A DNA stretch of 64,000 bases from Planctomycetota bacterium (GCA_016792805.1 JAEUHX010000032.1:1-64000); one strand, 5' to 3'; positions 18,643 through 28,666 are shown, counted from the first letter of the stretch. Numbers and translations are program-made. Notes: generated by a model not told the origin, from the letters alone.

Positions 18643-20369
18643 GGATTCGGCGTGCAGGCGCTCTCGCGCTGCTCGCCGCTGCCGCCGCCTGCGCGGCTTC
18701 GGGCGCCGCGCGCCTTCTGCGTCCGCGCATCGCCGAAGGGCAGGGCGGATTTGTAGTTTCCGACGAAGAGCGCGCCTCGCGGATCGGCGCAGGGATGCTC
18801 GCCCGCGGAGGCAACGCCGTCGACGCCGCCGTCGCCACCGCCTTCGCCCTCGCGGTGACGCTCCCCGAGGCGGGGAACCTCGGCGGGGGCGGATTCCTCG
18901 TGGCCCACATCGGCGGGAAATCCCACGCGCTCGACTTCCGCGAGACCGCCCCAGCGGCGGCGCGCCGCGACATGTATCTCGACGCACGCGGAATGGCGAC
19001 GGAGCGGTCGCTCACGGGGCATCTCGCAGCTGGCGTGCCTGGGAGCGTTGCCGGCTTATTCGAAGCTCATCAAAAGCTCGGACAGCTTCCCTGGCCGGAA
19101 TTAGTGCAGCCGGCGGTCGAGCTCGCCGAATCCGGATTTGTGATGGATGCCGGGCTCTCGGCAGTCATCGCATCGGAGCGCAAGCGCCTCGCCCAGTTCT
19201 CCGCGTCGGCAGATCTGTTCCTTCCCGGCGGCGCACCCGTAGCGCCGGGCACGCGCTGGCGCAACCCCGGCCTCGCGGCGACGCTGCGGCGGGTCGCCGC
19301 GCAGGGGCCCGCCGGCTTCTACAGCGGCCCCACCGCCGAACTCCTGGCCGCCGAGATGGCTCGCGGCGGGGGAGCGATCACAAAAGACGACCTGTTGCAA
19401 TACAAGGCGAAGTGGCGCGCGCCTCTCGAGATTTCGTATCGAGACCACCGAATTATTACAATGCCGCTGCCCTCGTCGGGCGGGCCGGTTCTGGCGATGG
19501 CGCTCGGCATCCTCGAGCCCTACTCGCTGCGCGCTCTCGGCCATGGCTCGCCGTCGGCGATCCACCTCCAGGCCGAGGCTCTTCGGCGCGCCTTCGCCGC
19601 GCGCAATGCACTTCTGGGCGACCCCGAGTTCACTCCCGACCGCACGGCGCGGTTGCGTTCGCCCGAGTGGATCGAGGCGCAGCGCGCCACGATGCGTCTC
19701 GACCGCGCCACCCCCTCGCTCTCGATCGGGCCCGGCACGGGCGACGACGGCGGCTCACAAAAGCACACCACCCATCTGAGCGCCGTGGATGGCATGGGCA
19801 ATGCCGTCGCCCTCACCACGACGTTGAACACGGGGTTCGGCTCGGCCGTCGTTGTGTCCGGTGCAGGATTTCTTCTCAATAATGAGATGGACGATTTCGC
19901 CGCAAAGCCCGGGGAACCGAACACCTTTGGGCTGGTGCAAGGCGAGGCCAACGCCATCGAGCCGGGCAAGCGCATGCTCTCCTCGATGACGCCGACCGTC
20001 GTGCTCGATCCCTCCGGGCGCGTCGTGCTCGTGACCGGCGCCGCCGGCGGACCCACGATCACGACGGCTGTTTTCCAAATCCTTACAGCTCGGCTCGACT
20101 TTGGCGCCAGCGCCGTCGAGGCGGCCGCGGGCCCGCGGTTCCATCATCAGCATTTGCCCGATGAGCTTCGCTTCGAGCCAGGGCTCCTCGGCGAAGAAGA
20201 CAAGGCGCATCTCGAGTCGCTTGGGCACCGGCTCGTGCCGCGCGAGAAGATTGCCGATGCGCAGTCGATTCTGTGGGAAAACGGCCGGTGGGTGGCCGTC
20301 GCCGATCCGCGGCGGCGCGGCGCACCCGCCGCAGCAGATGCAATAAAAATCGCGCCTAGCGCACGGTGA
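18639..20369 (+). CDS. ggt: gamma-glutamyltranspeptidase
   Basis: 576 residues with a short N-terminal signal/anchor (ALALLAAAAACAASGAA). Family hallmarks: GGNAVDAAVATAFALAV, GNLGGGGFLV, LDFRETAP, PLPSSGGP, and the autocatalytic site HTTHLSAVD, where Thr377 would become the N-terminal nucleophile of the small subunit. GAAGGPTI near the C-terminus matches the substrate-binding loop. It cleaves gamma-glutamyl bonds such as in glutathione and transfers the group to amino acids or water, normally in the periplasm. GTG start overlaps the upstream stop. The 3' end overlaps the convergent gene by 14 bp. Confidence 0.96.
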   Translation: MRIRRAGALALLAAAAACAASGAARLLRPRIAEGQGGFVVSDEERASRIGAGMLARGGNAVDAAVATAFALAVTLPEAGNLGGGGFLVAHIGGKSHALDFRETAPAAARRDMYLDARGMATERSLTGHLAAGVPGSVAGLFEAHQKLGQLPWPELVQPAVELAESGFVMDAGLSAVIASERKRLAQFSASADLFLPGGAPVAPGTRWRNPGLAATLRRVAAQGPAGFYSGPTAELLAAEMARGGGAITKDDLLQYKAKWRAPLEISYRDHRIITMPLPSSGGPVLAMALGILEPYSLRALGHGSPSAIHLQAEALRRAFAARNALLGDPEFTPDRTARLRSPEWIEAQRATMRLDRATPSLSIGPGTGDDGGSQKHTTHLSAVDGMGNAVALTTTLNTGFGSAVVVSGAGFLLNNEMDDFAAKPGEPNTFGLVQGEANAIEPGKRMLSSMTPTVVLDPSGRVVLVTGAAGGPTITTAVFQILTARLDFGASAVEAAAGPRFHHQHLPDELRFEPGLLGEEDKAHLESLGHRLVPREKIADAQSILWENGRWVAVADPRRRGAPAAADAIKIAPSAR

Positions 20370-22137
20370 TCGAACCCCACCAATCGCGCATCAGTCGGCT
20401 TTCGAAGGGATCCTCGAACTTCGGCAGGTAGAGCTTCGCCTTGGCGGCGCTCACGGTCGTCGTCGAGAGCGTCTTCCCATCAGCCGACTGGACGCGCACC
20501 TGGAAATCGCCGAGCCCAGGCACGTCGCGCATCAGCTTGAGGCTCATGCGCACGGCGTCGAGCCGCGCGTCGGAAGATGTGAACTTGGCGTGCTCCAGAC
20601 GAAGGTTCAACAAAAGCCGATCTCCGTCGCGATCCACGGTCGGCTTCGTTGCGCCGCCCTCGCCGTCGACGACCTGCTTGGCTTTCGAGATTTGTGCATT
20701 CGTGACCGGCGCCGCCGTGGGCATCGGCGGTGTCGCCGTCGGAGTGGGCTCGGGCTTCGCGGGAGCCGGCTGCGGCGTCTCCACCGGCTTCTTCGGAGGC
20801 GTCGGGGTCGGAGGCTGCGGCGTCGGCTGCTCCGGCACAGAATCTACAGATCCGCCGCGCTCCAGCACCGGAGCCGTCGCGAACCAGGCCGGCGGCGTCG
20901 TCGCAATTCTGCGCAGCTCCTCGCCGCGCAGGAGCGCCGGAACGCCGAGCGCCACCATCGCGACAAGCGGCCCCACGGCGGGCAGCCGCACCAGCGCCGC
21001 GGCCCCCGCGCCTCCGAGGACCGCGACCAGTGCCGCGAGCCCGAGCGTTGCGCGGCAGAGCGGGATCCCTGCGGGGCGATCCTGCACAGAGGGGATCGCC
21101 ACAAATGCACCGATCGCGACGACGGCCACGACGACCGCTGCGCGCGAGCGCGCCGAAACGAGCCCCGCGAGCGCACCGACCGCCGCGAGCGCGCACCCCA
21201 CAAGTACCCACGCCGCATGGGGGCTCGAGAGAAGCGAATCGTGGGAAACGAGCAGCGCCGTGTTGGCGGCGTCGACACCCACCCAGTCGGCGAGCGTGCT
21301 GCCCGGAGCACTCTGGAAAAGTGGGATTCCGTGGAGTTCTGTGATCCCGCCCGCGCGCTCGGCTCCGATGAGCGGCGACCCCGAGACCACAATTCGGTGC
21401 GCCGCCAGCGGCGAGAGCCCGACGCCCGCGCCGAGGAGGACGCCGAGCGCCCCTCGGAGGCTCAGCCGCGAGGCGGCCGCCAGCAGCGTCGCCGGCACGA
21501 GGAGGCCGAGCGCCGGGTGACACGACGCGGCGAATCCCGCCAGCGCGCCCGCCGCCACCATTCCCATGAAGTGGATAGTTTCGCGGCAGAAAAGTGCAGT
21601 TGCCGCGACTACGCTCAGGGTCGCAGCCGTGAAAAGTGGCGTCGGCGAGAGCACGCGGCACGCCTCGATCTGTTCCGGCCAGAAGGCAAGCAGAGCCGTC
21701 GCGCCCGCAGCTCCCCACCATCCGCACGCCGCGCCGCCCGCCGCCGCCGCGAGGAGCAGGGCCGCAATCGAGAGCGCCGCCTGGAAATACACGGGGCTCG
21801 ACGGGCGGTCCCCGAGCACCGCATGGGAAGCCGCGATCATGAGCGGCTCTCCGGGGGCAAGCACCGTCGGGCGACGTCCGCCCGGCGCCGCGACCGTGAG
21901 CCCGAGCCCTTCGCGCAGCGCGCGCGCCGCTTCGAGCGATTCGCCGGCGCGAGAATCGGCGGTATTGCCCTCGGCGACGCTCGGGCCGTGGGGCCATCGC
22001 ATGCCGCCGCCGGTCAGCAGCGCGAAGACCAATAATATGATCGCAAGAATCGGCGCGGGCGCCGACGCTTTGGTCGGGCTCTTTTTGGCCGGTTTCTGCC
22101 TCTCGGCCGGCACCTCAGCCTTGGTGGGTTCGGGCAC
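20356..22137 (-). CDS. GT-C-like multi-pass membrane protein with Pro-rich linker and C-terminal domain
   Basis: 593 residues. A Lys/Pro-rich N-terminus is followed by about nine or ten hydrophobic segments between residues 30 and 410. AGESLEAARALREGLGL after the first helix resembles the first periplasmic loop of GT-C (ArnT/PMT-type) glycosyltransferases, but I cannot point to a definite catalytic acidic pair. Residues about 432-478 are a Pro/Thr-rich linker, and the last 110 or so residues form a separate soluble domain of alternating strands. Function uncertain; a lipid-linked sugar transferase or an uncharacterised membrane scaffold are both possible. Stand-alone gene, convergent with ggt. 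Confidence 0.8.
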   Translation of the reverse strand: MPEPTKAEVPAERQKPAKKSPTKASAPAPILAIILLVFALLTGGGMRWPHGPSVAEGNTADSRAGESLEAARALREGLGLTVAAPGGRRPTVLAPGEPLMIAASHAVLGDRPSSPVYFQAALSIAALLLAAAAGGAACGWWGAAGATALLAFWPEQIEACRVLSPTPLFTAATLSVVAATALFCRETIHFMGMVAAGALAGFAASCHPALGLLVPATLLAAASRLSLRGALGVLLGAGVGLSPLAAHRIVVSGSPLIGAERAGGITELHGIPLFQSAPGSTLADWVGVDAANTALLVSHDSLLSSPHAAWVLVGCALAAVGALAGLVSARSRAAVVVAVVAIGAFVAIPSVQDRPAGIPLCRATLGLAALVAVLGGAGAAALVRLPAVGPLVAMVALGVPALLRGEELRRIATTPPAWFATAPVLERGGSVDSVPEQPTPQPPTPTPPKKPVETPQPAPAKPEPTPTATPPMPTAAPVTNAQISKAKQVVDGEGGATKPTVDRDGDRLLLNLRLEHAKFTSSDARLDAVRMSLKLMRDVPGLGDFQVRVQSADGKTLSTTTVSAAKAKLYLPKFEDPFESRLMRDWWGSITVR

Positions 22138-22178
22138 CCCGAGAGCCTACCGCACGAGCGCCGTCCGCCAGCGTCAGC

Positions 22179-22979
22179 TCAATTGTCTCCGTCGAGCATC
22201 CGCCCGAGGCCGCCCAGCACCGACCCCTCCTCGCCGGAGCCCCGTCCCGAGTGTCCGGCCGCCGTCACAATGCGATCGGCCATGCGGTTGAAGGGGAGCG
22301 ATTGAAGCCAGATGCGCCCGGGCCCGGTCAGTTTCGCGAACCAAAGCCCCTCCCCGCCGAAGAGTGCAGTTTTCAGCTTGCCGACGTACTCGATGTCAAA
22401 TCCCACAGAAGGCTGGAAAGCCACGACGCAGCCCGTGTCGACGCGCAGCACTTCTCCCGCGGCGAGTTCCCGCGAGTAGAGCGTGCCGCCCGCGTGCAAG
22501 AACACAGTTCCGTCGCCCTCGAGCTTCTGTAGCACAAATCCTTCGCCGCCGAAGAATCCCGCGCCAAGCTTCTTCTGAAACGCAATCCCGAGGGAGACGC
22601 CCTTGGCGGCCGCGAGAAACGAGTCCTTTTGTGCGCGCAGGTCGCCGCCGACCGTCCTGAGGTCGACTGCAATAATCTTTCCCGGGTAGGGAGCGGCAAA
22701 CGCCACGCGCTTCTTGCCCGAGCCGCCGCGATGCGAGTAGACGGTGGTGAACATCGATTCGCCGGTGAGCAGCCGCTTCCCGGCGCCGACGAGGGCGCCG
22801 AAGAACCCCGTGCTTTGACCCGAGCCGTCCCCGAAGACGGTCTCCATCTCAATCCCGTCGTCCATGAACATCATGGCGCCCGCTTCGGCGACGGCCGCTT
22901 CGCCGGGGTCGAGCTCGATGGCAACGAACTGCATGTCGTCGCCGTGGATCTGGTAATCGATGACGTGCATCTCAGGCAT
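22179..22979 (-). CDS. AIM24 / TIGR00266-family protein
   Basis: 266 residues from ATG at 22979. The opening (MHVIDYQIHGDDMQFVAIELDPGEAAVAEAG) and GAMMFMDDGIEMET match the AIM24 family, as do the repeated Gly-rich turns GAGFFGGEGFVLQKLEGDG and KTALFGGEGLWFAKLTGPG. The fold is a double-stranded beta-helix-like barrel. Function is not established in bacteria. No signal peptide. Divergent from the M14 peptidase gene, with about 140 bp between them. Confidence 0.92.
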   Translation of the reverse strand: MPEMHVIDYQIHGDDMQFVAIELDPGEAAVAEAGAMMFMDDGIEMETVFGDGSGQSTGFFGALVGAGKRLLTGESMFTTVYSHRGGSGKKRVAFAAPYPGKIIAVDLRTVGGDLRAQKDSFLAAAKGVSLGIAFQKKLGAGFFGGEGFVLQKLEGDGTVFLHAGGTLYSRELAAGEVLRVDTGCVVAFQPSVGFDIEYVGKLKTALFGGEGLWFAKLTGPGRIWLQSLPFNRMADRIVTAAGHSGRGSGEEGSVLGGLGRMLDGDN

Positions 22980-23121
22980 GGTCTGGATTCTAGAAGTCGC
23001 CCCGTGGAAGCGGATGAGGTTGCGCCGTTCCGGGGCCCGGCGTCGGTAGAATCCTCCGCACGATTTCGCCGTCCTGCGTACGAAGCCCCGCCCCGAAGTC
23101 GCCCTCGCGGCTCGACCACGC

Positions 23122-25005
23122 ATGAATCTCACATTCGCTTTCGCGCTCCTCGCCCTCGGCGATGGAGCCGACCCGTCCGCAGTCGAATCTCGCCTCCGCG
23201 AACTCGCCGCACAGCCCGGCCCTGCGAAAGTGCAGTCGATCGGCAAGTCGCTCAGCGGCAGAGATCTTTGGTGTCTCACGCTCTCCGAAGGAGACGACGC
23301 GGGGAAGCCCGCGCTGCTCATCGTCGGAGGAGCGCACGGGGCCCACGCCTTCTCGACACAGCTCGCGCTCGAGAGCGCGCGTGATCTGCTGGGGCGTGCA
23401 CAAAACGACGGTGCCGCCAAAGACCTGCTGAAGGCGCGCTCGATTTATGTCATTCCGCAGCTGAACCCCGATGGCGCCGCCGGGCTCGTGGGGAAGCCCG
23501 CTCGGGAGCACGCAGCGAATGCTCGACCTGTCGACGAGGACCGCGATCGCAGAATCGATGAAGATGGGCCCGACGACGTCGACGGCGACGGAGTCATTAC
23601 TTGGATGCGGATTCCCGATCCGAAGGGTGAGTGGATTCTCGACGAGAAAGATGGGCGAATCCTGCGAAAGGCCGATCGTACAAAAGGCGAGCGTGGGACA
23701 CACCGGCTCGTGCCCGAAGGGCTCGACGACGACGGCGACGGCCAGTGGAACGAAGACGCCGTCGGCGGCATTCGTGTCGACCGCAATTTTGCACACGGCT
23801 GGAAGGAGCACGACCGGGCGACGGGTACGAGCGCCATGTCGGAGCCGGAGTCCCGGGCACTGGCCGATTTCCTTTTGTCACACCCCAATATTGCCGCATG
23901 TGTGGTCTTCGGACCGCACGACAACGTGCGCAAGGCGCCGCGCGCTGGCGGCGAGGGCGGCGGTGAAGGGGAGGGCGGCGACGCTCCCGCCGCGGGAGGA
24001 GGCGGCGGTCGGGGCGGCCGGGGCCGCGGTGGACCCGGCGGCGGAGGAGGCGGGGCGGGAGCGCCCACGGCCATTCTGCGCGACGACCTCGCCATCCATG
24101 AGCGAGCCTCGAAACTGTATAAAGAGCTGACGGGAATCGAGGGCGAGGTGGAAGATCCGGGCTCCGACGGCGCGCTCCACGCCTGGGTCTATTTCCAGCG
24201 CGGGCTGCCGGCCTTCGCGATTCGCGGCTGGGTGCCCCCGAGCGGAGACAACAAATCGAAAGACGACGCCAAAGGCAAGGAATCCGAGGGCAGCGATGCG
24301 CGCCCTCGAGGAGGCCGCGGCGCCCGTCGTGGCGGCGAGGAGCGTGCCGATTCGAAGCCTGCGGAGGGAGAGGGAGAGGGCGCGAAAGAAGAGGCCGCGA
24401 GCGCTCCGGCTTCGAAGCCCGTAAGAGCGCCTGCGGCGAAGCCCGAGGAGGACAAATCCAAGGCGGAGCGAGCGCGTCTCCAATGGAACGACGAGAAGCT
24501 CGGCGGCGCAGGATTTGTTGCATGGAAGCCGTCGGAGCATCCTGCGCTGAAAGCCAAAGGCATCGAGATCGGCGGTTGGAAGCCGGGCGTTTTATGGAAT
24601 CCTCCGGCAGCCGAGATTCCCGAGCTAGCGCGCAAGCACACTGATTTCCTCCTCGCGCTGGCTCCTGAGCTTTTCCCCAACGTGGTCTTCGCATCGAGCG
24701 AGCTGACTTCCCACGGAGGCGGCCTCGCAACGCTGAAGGCCTCGATCCGCAATGACGGTAAAGCGCCCGTCATGTCGGCCATGGCGCGGCGCGCGGGATC
24801 CGTTCGCGCGCTGCGCGTGAAGCTCACGGTCGACCGCGGCGAGATCACCGTCGGAAGACCACAATTTCTCGTGAGCGACCTCGGGCCCGAGGATGCGCCT
24901 GCGGAATGGACTTGGGTGCTGCGCGGTGAGCCCGGCGCCAAAGTCACTCTTGAGGTGAGCGGCCCCTTCACGGCTCCGCTTGTGTTCCAAGGAGAGATTC
25001 GATGA
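23122..25005 (+). CDS. M14 carboxypeptidase-like protein, probably catalytically inactive
   Basis: 627 residues, signal peptide at the N-terminus. The M14 fold is recognisable beside its neighbour: first zinc His72 is kept, but the HxxE motif reads HGAH (Glu replaced by His75). The substrate Arg region is kept (VDRNF, Arg221) as is the second zinc His266 (FGPHDN). Where the active neighbour has AFAITNEMW with the catalytic Glu, this protein has AFAIRGWV. It should lack peptidase activity. DxDGDG calcium-type loops lie at about 152-158 and 202-208. A Gly-rich insert (271-314) and a charged linker (375-450) with Lys, Glu and Ala are unusual. A C-terminal beta domain ends the protein. Stop overlaps the next gene's start. 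Confidence 0.9.
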   Translation: MNLTFAFALLALGDGADPSAVESRLRELAAQPGPAKVQSIGKSLSGRDLWCLTLSEGDDAGKPALLIVGGAHGAHAFSTQLALESARDLLGRAQNDGAAKDLLKARSIYVIPQLNPDGAAGLVGKPAREHAANARPVDEDRDRRIDEDGPDDVDGDGVITWMRIPDPKGEWILDEKDGRILRKADRTKGERGTHRLVPEGLDDDGDGQWNEDAVGGIRVDRNFAHGWKEHDRATGTSAMSEPESRALADFLLSHPNIAACVVFGPHDNVRKAPRAGGEGGGEGEGGDAPAAGGGGGRGGRGRGGPGGGGGGAGAPTAILRDDLAIHERASKLYKELTGIEGEVEDPGSDGALHAWVYFQRGLPAFAIRGWVPPSGDNKSKDDAKGKESEGSDARPRGGRGARRGGEERADSKPAEGEGEGAKEEAASAPASKPVRAPAAKPEEDKSKAERARLQWNDEKLGGAGFVAWKPSEHPALKAKGIEIGGWKPGVLWNPPAAEIPELARKHTDFLLALAPELFPNVVFASSELTSHGGGLATLKASIRNDGKAPVMSAMARRAGSVRALRVKLTVDRGEITVGRPQFLVSDLGPEDAPAEWTWVLRGEPGAKVTLEVSGPFTAPLVFQGEIR

Positions 25006-26858
25006 GCCCCACCACAAATTGGCGACTTTTCCCGAGCACAACGATGCTGGCAAGCACACTTTTCCTCACGGGCTCGATCGCCGCCGCCGCGGGCGCGCAA
25101 GACGCTGCGAAGCCTCCGAAAGTGGACATCGCCTGGAATCGCTTCTACGACTGCGCCGGCCTTGAAGGGCATCTGCGCAGGATCCAGCAGGCCTACCCCG
25201 ATTTGTGCACGCTCTCGTCCATTGGCAAGAGCTACGAGGGGCGCCCGATGTGGGTCATGACGATTCAGAATTCCAAGACAGGCAAGGAGATGGAGAAGCC
25301 TGCCATCTGGATCGACGGAAATGTGCACGGCAACGAAGTGCAGGGTGGCGAAGCTTGCGTCTACCTCGCCTGGTACCTCACGGAAGGCTACGACAACAAT
25401 CCGCGGATTCGTGAGCTCCTAGACCGCTGCGTTTTCTATGTTCTTCCCTCGCAGAATCCCGACGGGCGCGATTATTGGTTTCACGCTCCAAACACGGCGT
25501 CCTCCTCGCGCAGCGGCAAGAAACCGACCGACAACGATGGCGACGGGCTTTTCGACGAGGATGGGCCCGACGACTTGGATGGCGACGGCGAACTCGTCTC
25601 CATGCGCAAATATGTGCCCGGGCGCGGCAACTACCGCATCGATCCGGATGACCCGCGGCGCATGATCCGCGTCACCGACGGCAAGCCGGGCGACTGGGTG
25701 ATGCTCGGTTCCGAGGGGATCGACAACGATGGCGATGGCTCGGTGAACGAGGATGGCCCTGGCGGCTACGACATGAACCGAAACTGGCCGAGCGATTGGC
25801 AACCCAACTACATCCAATTCGGCGCCGGTGAGTATCCATTCTCGTTTCCGGAGACGCGCGCGATCGGCGAGTTCTTTTTATCGCATCCCAATATTGCGGC
25901 GGTCCAGTCGTTCCACAATGCGGGCGGCATGATCCTTCGCGGCCCGGGCGCTTCTTACGTGCCCGAGTATCCTTCGCGCGATCTCGGCGTTTTCGACGAT
26001 CTGGGGCTCCAGGGCGAGAAAATGCTGCCGTTCTACCGCTACATGGTGATCCACAAGGATCTGTACACTGTACACGGTGGATTTGTGAACTGGGCCTACG
26101 AGGGACTCGGCGCCTTCGCCATCACTAATGAAATGTGGGCGGGCGACCAGATGTTCCAGAACAACCAGGCGCGCCGCGGCCCCGCGTTCGGCGGCAGCGG
26201 GGGCCCGGGCGGATTCAGCTTGGCCGACATTGAGGACGGCCCGACGCGCGGCCGTCCGGCGGGGCTCGAAGACCCAACCTTGCAAGACAACTATGTTTTT
26301 GACGCGCTTGTGATGGCGGGCGCGAGCTTCGTGCCGTGGCACAAGGTGCAGCATCCGCTGTACGGCGAGGTGGAGCTGGGCGGGTTCCGGAAGATGACGG
26401 GGCGCGTTCCGCCGAGCTTCATGATCGAGGAGATGCTCCACCGGAACGCACTCTTCTGTGTGTATCAGGCGGAGCTGCTCCCGCAAGTGATCGTCGAGGA
26501 GACGAAGGTCGAGAGGCTCGGCGATGGCGCGAGTGCCGTGACGGTCACTCTCAAGAATCTGCGCCGCATGCCGACGCGCGCCGCTCTCGCTTCGCAGAAG
26601 AAGATGGGGCTCCCCGATTTATTGACCATCGCCGGCGACGGCGTCACGGTCGTCGCGGGAGGCATCGCGTCCGATCCATTCCGCAAGAATGAGGTCTCGC
26701 TGGTGGAGCGCGAGCCGGCGCGCCTGCTGCTCGACGACGGAGTCGGTTCCTTCGGCCGTCTCACCGTCCGTTGGATCGTCCGTGGAAAGGGCAATGCCAC
26801 CATTCGCTTCGAATCGGAGAAGTGCGCGCCGCTCACGGCAGCAGTCACAATTTCGTAG
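25002..26858 (+). CDS. M14-family zinc carboxypeptidase, active-site residues intact
   Basis: 618 residues, signal peptide at about 12-32. Zinc ligands His109 and Glu112 in DGNVHGNEVQGGE, His305 in VQSFHNAGG; substrate-binding Asn259-Arg260 in DMNRNWP; general base Glu377 in AFAITNEMW. Two acidic DxDGDG loops (178-196 and 241-251), of the kind seen in thrombospondin type-3 or EF-hand-like calcium sites, are inserted within the catalytic domain. The last 120 residues form a beta domain shared with the upstream paralogue. Exported exopeptidase. ATG overlaps the upstream stop (ATGA) and AAGGAGAG lies just before it. Confidence 0.95.
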   Translation: MSPTTNWRLFPSTTMLASTLFLTGSIAAAAGAQDAAKPPKVDIAWNRFYDCAGLEGHLRRIQQAYPDLCTLSSIGKSYEGRPMWVMTIQNSKTGKEMEKPAIWIDGNVHGNEVQGGEACVYLAWYLTEGYDNNPRIRELLDRCVFYVLPSQNPDGRDYWFHAPNTASSSRSGKKPTDNDGDGLFDEDGPDDLDGDGELVSMRKYVPGRGNYRIDPDDPRRMIRVTDGKPGDWVMLGSEGIDNDGDGSVNEDGPGGYDMNRNWPSDWQPNYIQFGAGEYPFSFPETRAIGEFFLSHPNIAAVQSFHNAGGMILRGPGASYVPEYPSRDLGVFDDLGLQGEKMLPFYRYMVIHKDLYTVHGGFVNWAYEGLGAFAITNEMWAGDQMFQNNQARRGPAFGGSGGPGGFSLADIEDGPTRGRPAGLEDPTLQDNYVFDALVMAGASFVPWHKVQHPLYGEVELGGFRKMTGRVPPSFMIEEMLHRNALFCVYQAELLPQVIVEETKVERLGDGASAVTVTLKNLRRMPTRAALASQKKMGLPDLLTIAGDGVTVVAGGIASDPFRKNEVSLVEREPARLLLDDGVGSFGRLTVRWIVRGKGNATIRFESEKCAPLTAAVTIS

Positions 26859-26930
26859 CCTATACCGGCATCGGAGCGCCTCGGCTCCGTTCGGTTCGTC
26901 GTCGAGGAGCGTTGTCACCGCCAGGATTCC

Positions 26931-28664
26931 ATGCCCCAGCCCACCCATCCGCGGTCGCGCTCCCTCACGATTGTGGCGCAAGACCCGAGTGTTCTCGGCG
27001 CCGACGGCGACGTGTTGCTTTCGCGCGTCGATCTGCCCGGCGAGCCGCTGCTCGATGGACCGAGCGGTCACCGCGTGCAGATCGTCGACTTCGACGCGAC
27101 GAAGGCTTTGTATTATCCGCCGACGAAGGCGTCTGCCGAGGATCTGTACGCTGCGCGCGCAGGAAGCGAGCTCATCCGAGAGCGCGATTTCCACGCGCAG
27201 AATGTGTATGCCATTGTGATGTCGGTGGTCTCGCGGTTCGAGTTCGCTCTTGGGCGCCGAGCCGGCTGGGCTTTCCCGAGCCATCAGATCCAGGCGATGC
27301 CCCACGCTTTCGCCGACGCGAACGCCTTCTACTCGCGGCGTGACCACGGACTCTTCTTCGGATACTTCTCGTCGGCCGACCGAAAGTCCACAGTGTACTC
27401 ATGCCTTTCCCATGACGTGATCGCCCACGAGACGACCCACGCGCTCCTGGATGGGCTTCGGCCGCGATACACCGATCCGTCGTCGCCGGACCAGGCGGCC
27501 TTCCACGAGGGCTTTTCTGATATCGTTGCGATTCTCTCTGTATTTTCTCTGAAGGACGTCGTGCGGCGGGTTCTCTCGGCGAAGCTGCCGGCACCGCGCG
27601 GAGCAGACATGGTTGAGCGCATCTCCAAAAGGGAGCTCACGCCTGAGAAGCTCGCGGCGCTCTCGCTGCTCTGCCTCGCGGAGCAGATGGGGAAGGAGAT
27701 GGGGATCGCGCGCGGCGGGGCGCTGCGTGCCTCGGCGACGCTCGCACCGTCGAAAAGTTGGCTTTCGAGCCGCGAGTTCTCGCAGCCGCACCGCCGCGGA
27801 GAAGTGCTCGTCGCCGCCGTGCTGCACGCGTTTTTATTGGTTTGGAGACGGCGCATCATCGGGCTCGGCGGAAGCGAGACCGATTCGGTCTCCCTGGATC
27901 GCGTCGTCGAGGAAGGGGCTGCGGCCGCCGCACGGCTCCTCTCGACGGCGATCCGCGCGCTCGACTACTCGCCGCCTGTGGATCTCCAGTTCGGAGATTT
28001 CTTGAGCGCCATGCTGACGGGCGAGGGCGAGGTGCTGCCCGACGACCGCGGATTCAGCTATCGCTCGGAGTTGTTGCGTGCGTTCCGCGAATACGGCATC
28101 GAGCCGACGGCGCGCGGGCGCCATGCGCTCAGCGAAGGTGCCTGGTCGCGCGCGCCGCGCTCGTTACAATATGCGGGCACGCACTTCGAATCGCTCCAGC
28201 GCGATCCCGACGAGGTCTTCCGCTTTCTATGGCAAAACCGCGACGACCTCGGCCTCGAGGATGAGGCTTTCACAAAAGTGCAGTCGGTGCGCCCTTGCGT
28301 CCGCGTGGGAGAGGATGGATTCGTGCTGCGGGAGACCGTCGCCGAATATGTGCAGCACCTCGAGATCCGCGCCGATGACCTCTCGAAATTCGGCGTGCGC
28401 AAGCCCGCGGGGATCGGCGCCGACCAGCAGGTGGAACTCTTCGGCGGCGGATGCCTGATCTTCGATGAGTTCGGCCGCCTGAAATATCATATTTCCAAGA
28501 AGCTGCTCGGCGATCGCCACAATGCGCGGCTGCGCTATCTTGCGGAGTCGGGGCACTTCGCCAAAGGATTCAAGCCGCGCCAGGGGCTCGCGCCGCGCAC
28601 CTTCGCGTCGCTCCATCGCCGAAGAGCGCTCGATCTCCGCACCCAAGCGCGGGAGGCCTGGTAG
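26931..28664 (+). CDS. gluzincin-type zinc metallopeptidase (thermolysin-like)
   Basis: 577 residues, no signal peptide. Zinc motif HETTH at 166-170 (SHDVIAHETTHALLDG), followed 23 residues later by FHEGFSDI, whose Glu193 is the expected third zinc ligand, as in thermolysin-type (M4-like) enzymes. The N-terminal 110 residues and C-terminal half are unlike classical M4 enzymes. The C-terminal region (about 440-560) contains GADQQVELFGGGCLIFDEFGRLKY. Lack of a signal suggests cytoplasmic location or non-classical export. The MBL-fold gene starts 2 bp after its stop, so the two act together in some way, unknown. Confidence 0.85.
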   Translation: MPQPTHPRSRSLTIVAQDPSVLGADGDVLLSRVDLPGEPLLDGPSGHRVQIVDFDATKALYYPPTKASAEDLYAARAGSELIRERDFHAQNVYAIVMSVVSRFEFALGRRAGWAFPSHQIQAMPHAFADANAFYSRRDHGLFFGYFSSADRKSTVYSCLSHDVIAHETTHALLDGLRPRYTDPSSPDQAAFHEGFSDIVAILSVFSLKDVVRRVLSAKLPAPRGADMVERISKRELTPEKLAALSLLCLAEQMGKEMGIARGGALRASATLAPSKSWLSSREFSQPHRRGEVLVAAVLHAFLLVWRRRIIGLGGSETDSVSLDRVVEEGAAAAARLLSTAIRALDYSPPVDLQFGDFLSAMLTGEGEVLPDDRGFSYRSELLRAFREYGIEPTARGRHALSEGAWSRAPRSLQYAGTHFESLQRDPDEVFRFLWQNRDDLGLEDEAFTKVQSVRPCVRVGEDGFVLRETVAEYVQHLEIRADDLSKFGVRKPAGIGADQQVELFGGGCLIFDEFGRLKYHISKKLLGDRHNARLRYLAESGHFAKGFKPRQGLAPRTFASLHRRRALDLRTQAREAW

Positions 28665-28666
28665 CC

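Noticed and set aside
17712..19022. 436-codon minus-strand frame
   Set aside because: Arg/Ser/Pro-rich antisense of the hypothetical and gamma-glutamyltranspeptidase genes.
20590..22035. 481-codon plus-strand frame
   Set aside because: Arg-rich antisense shadow of the membrane protein gene.
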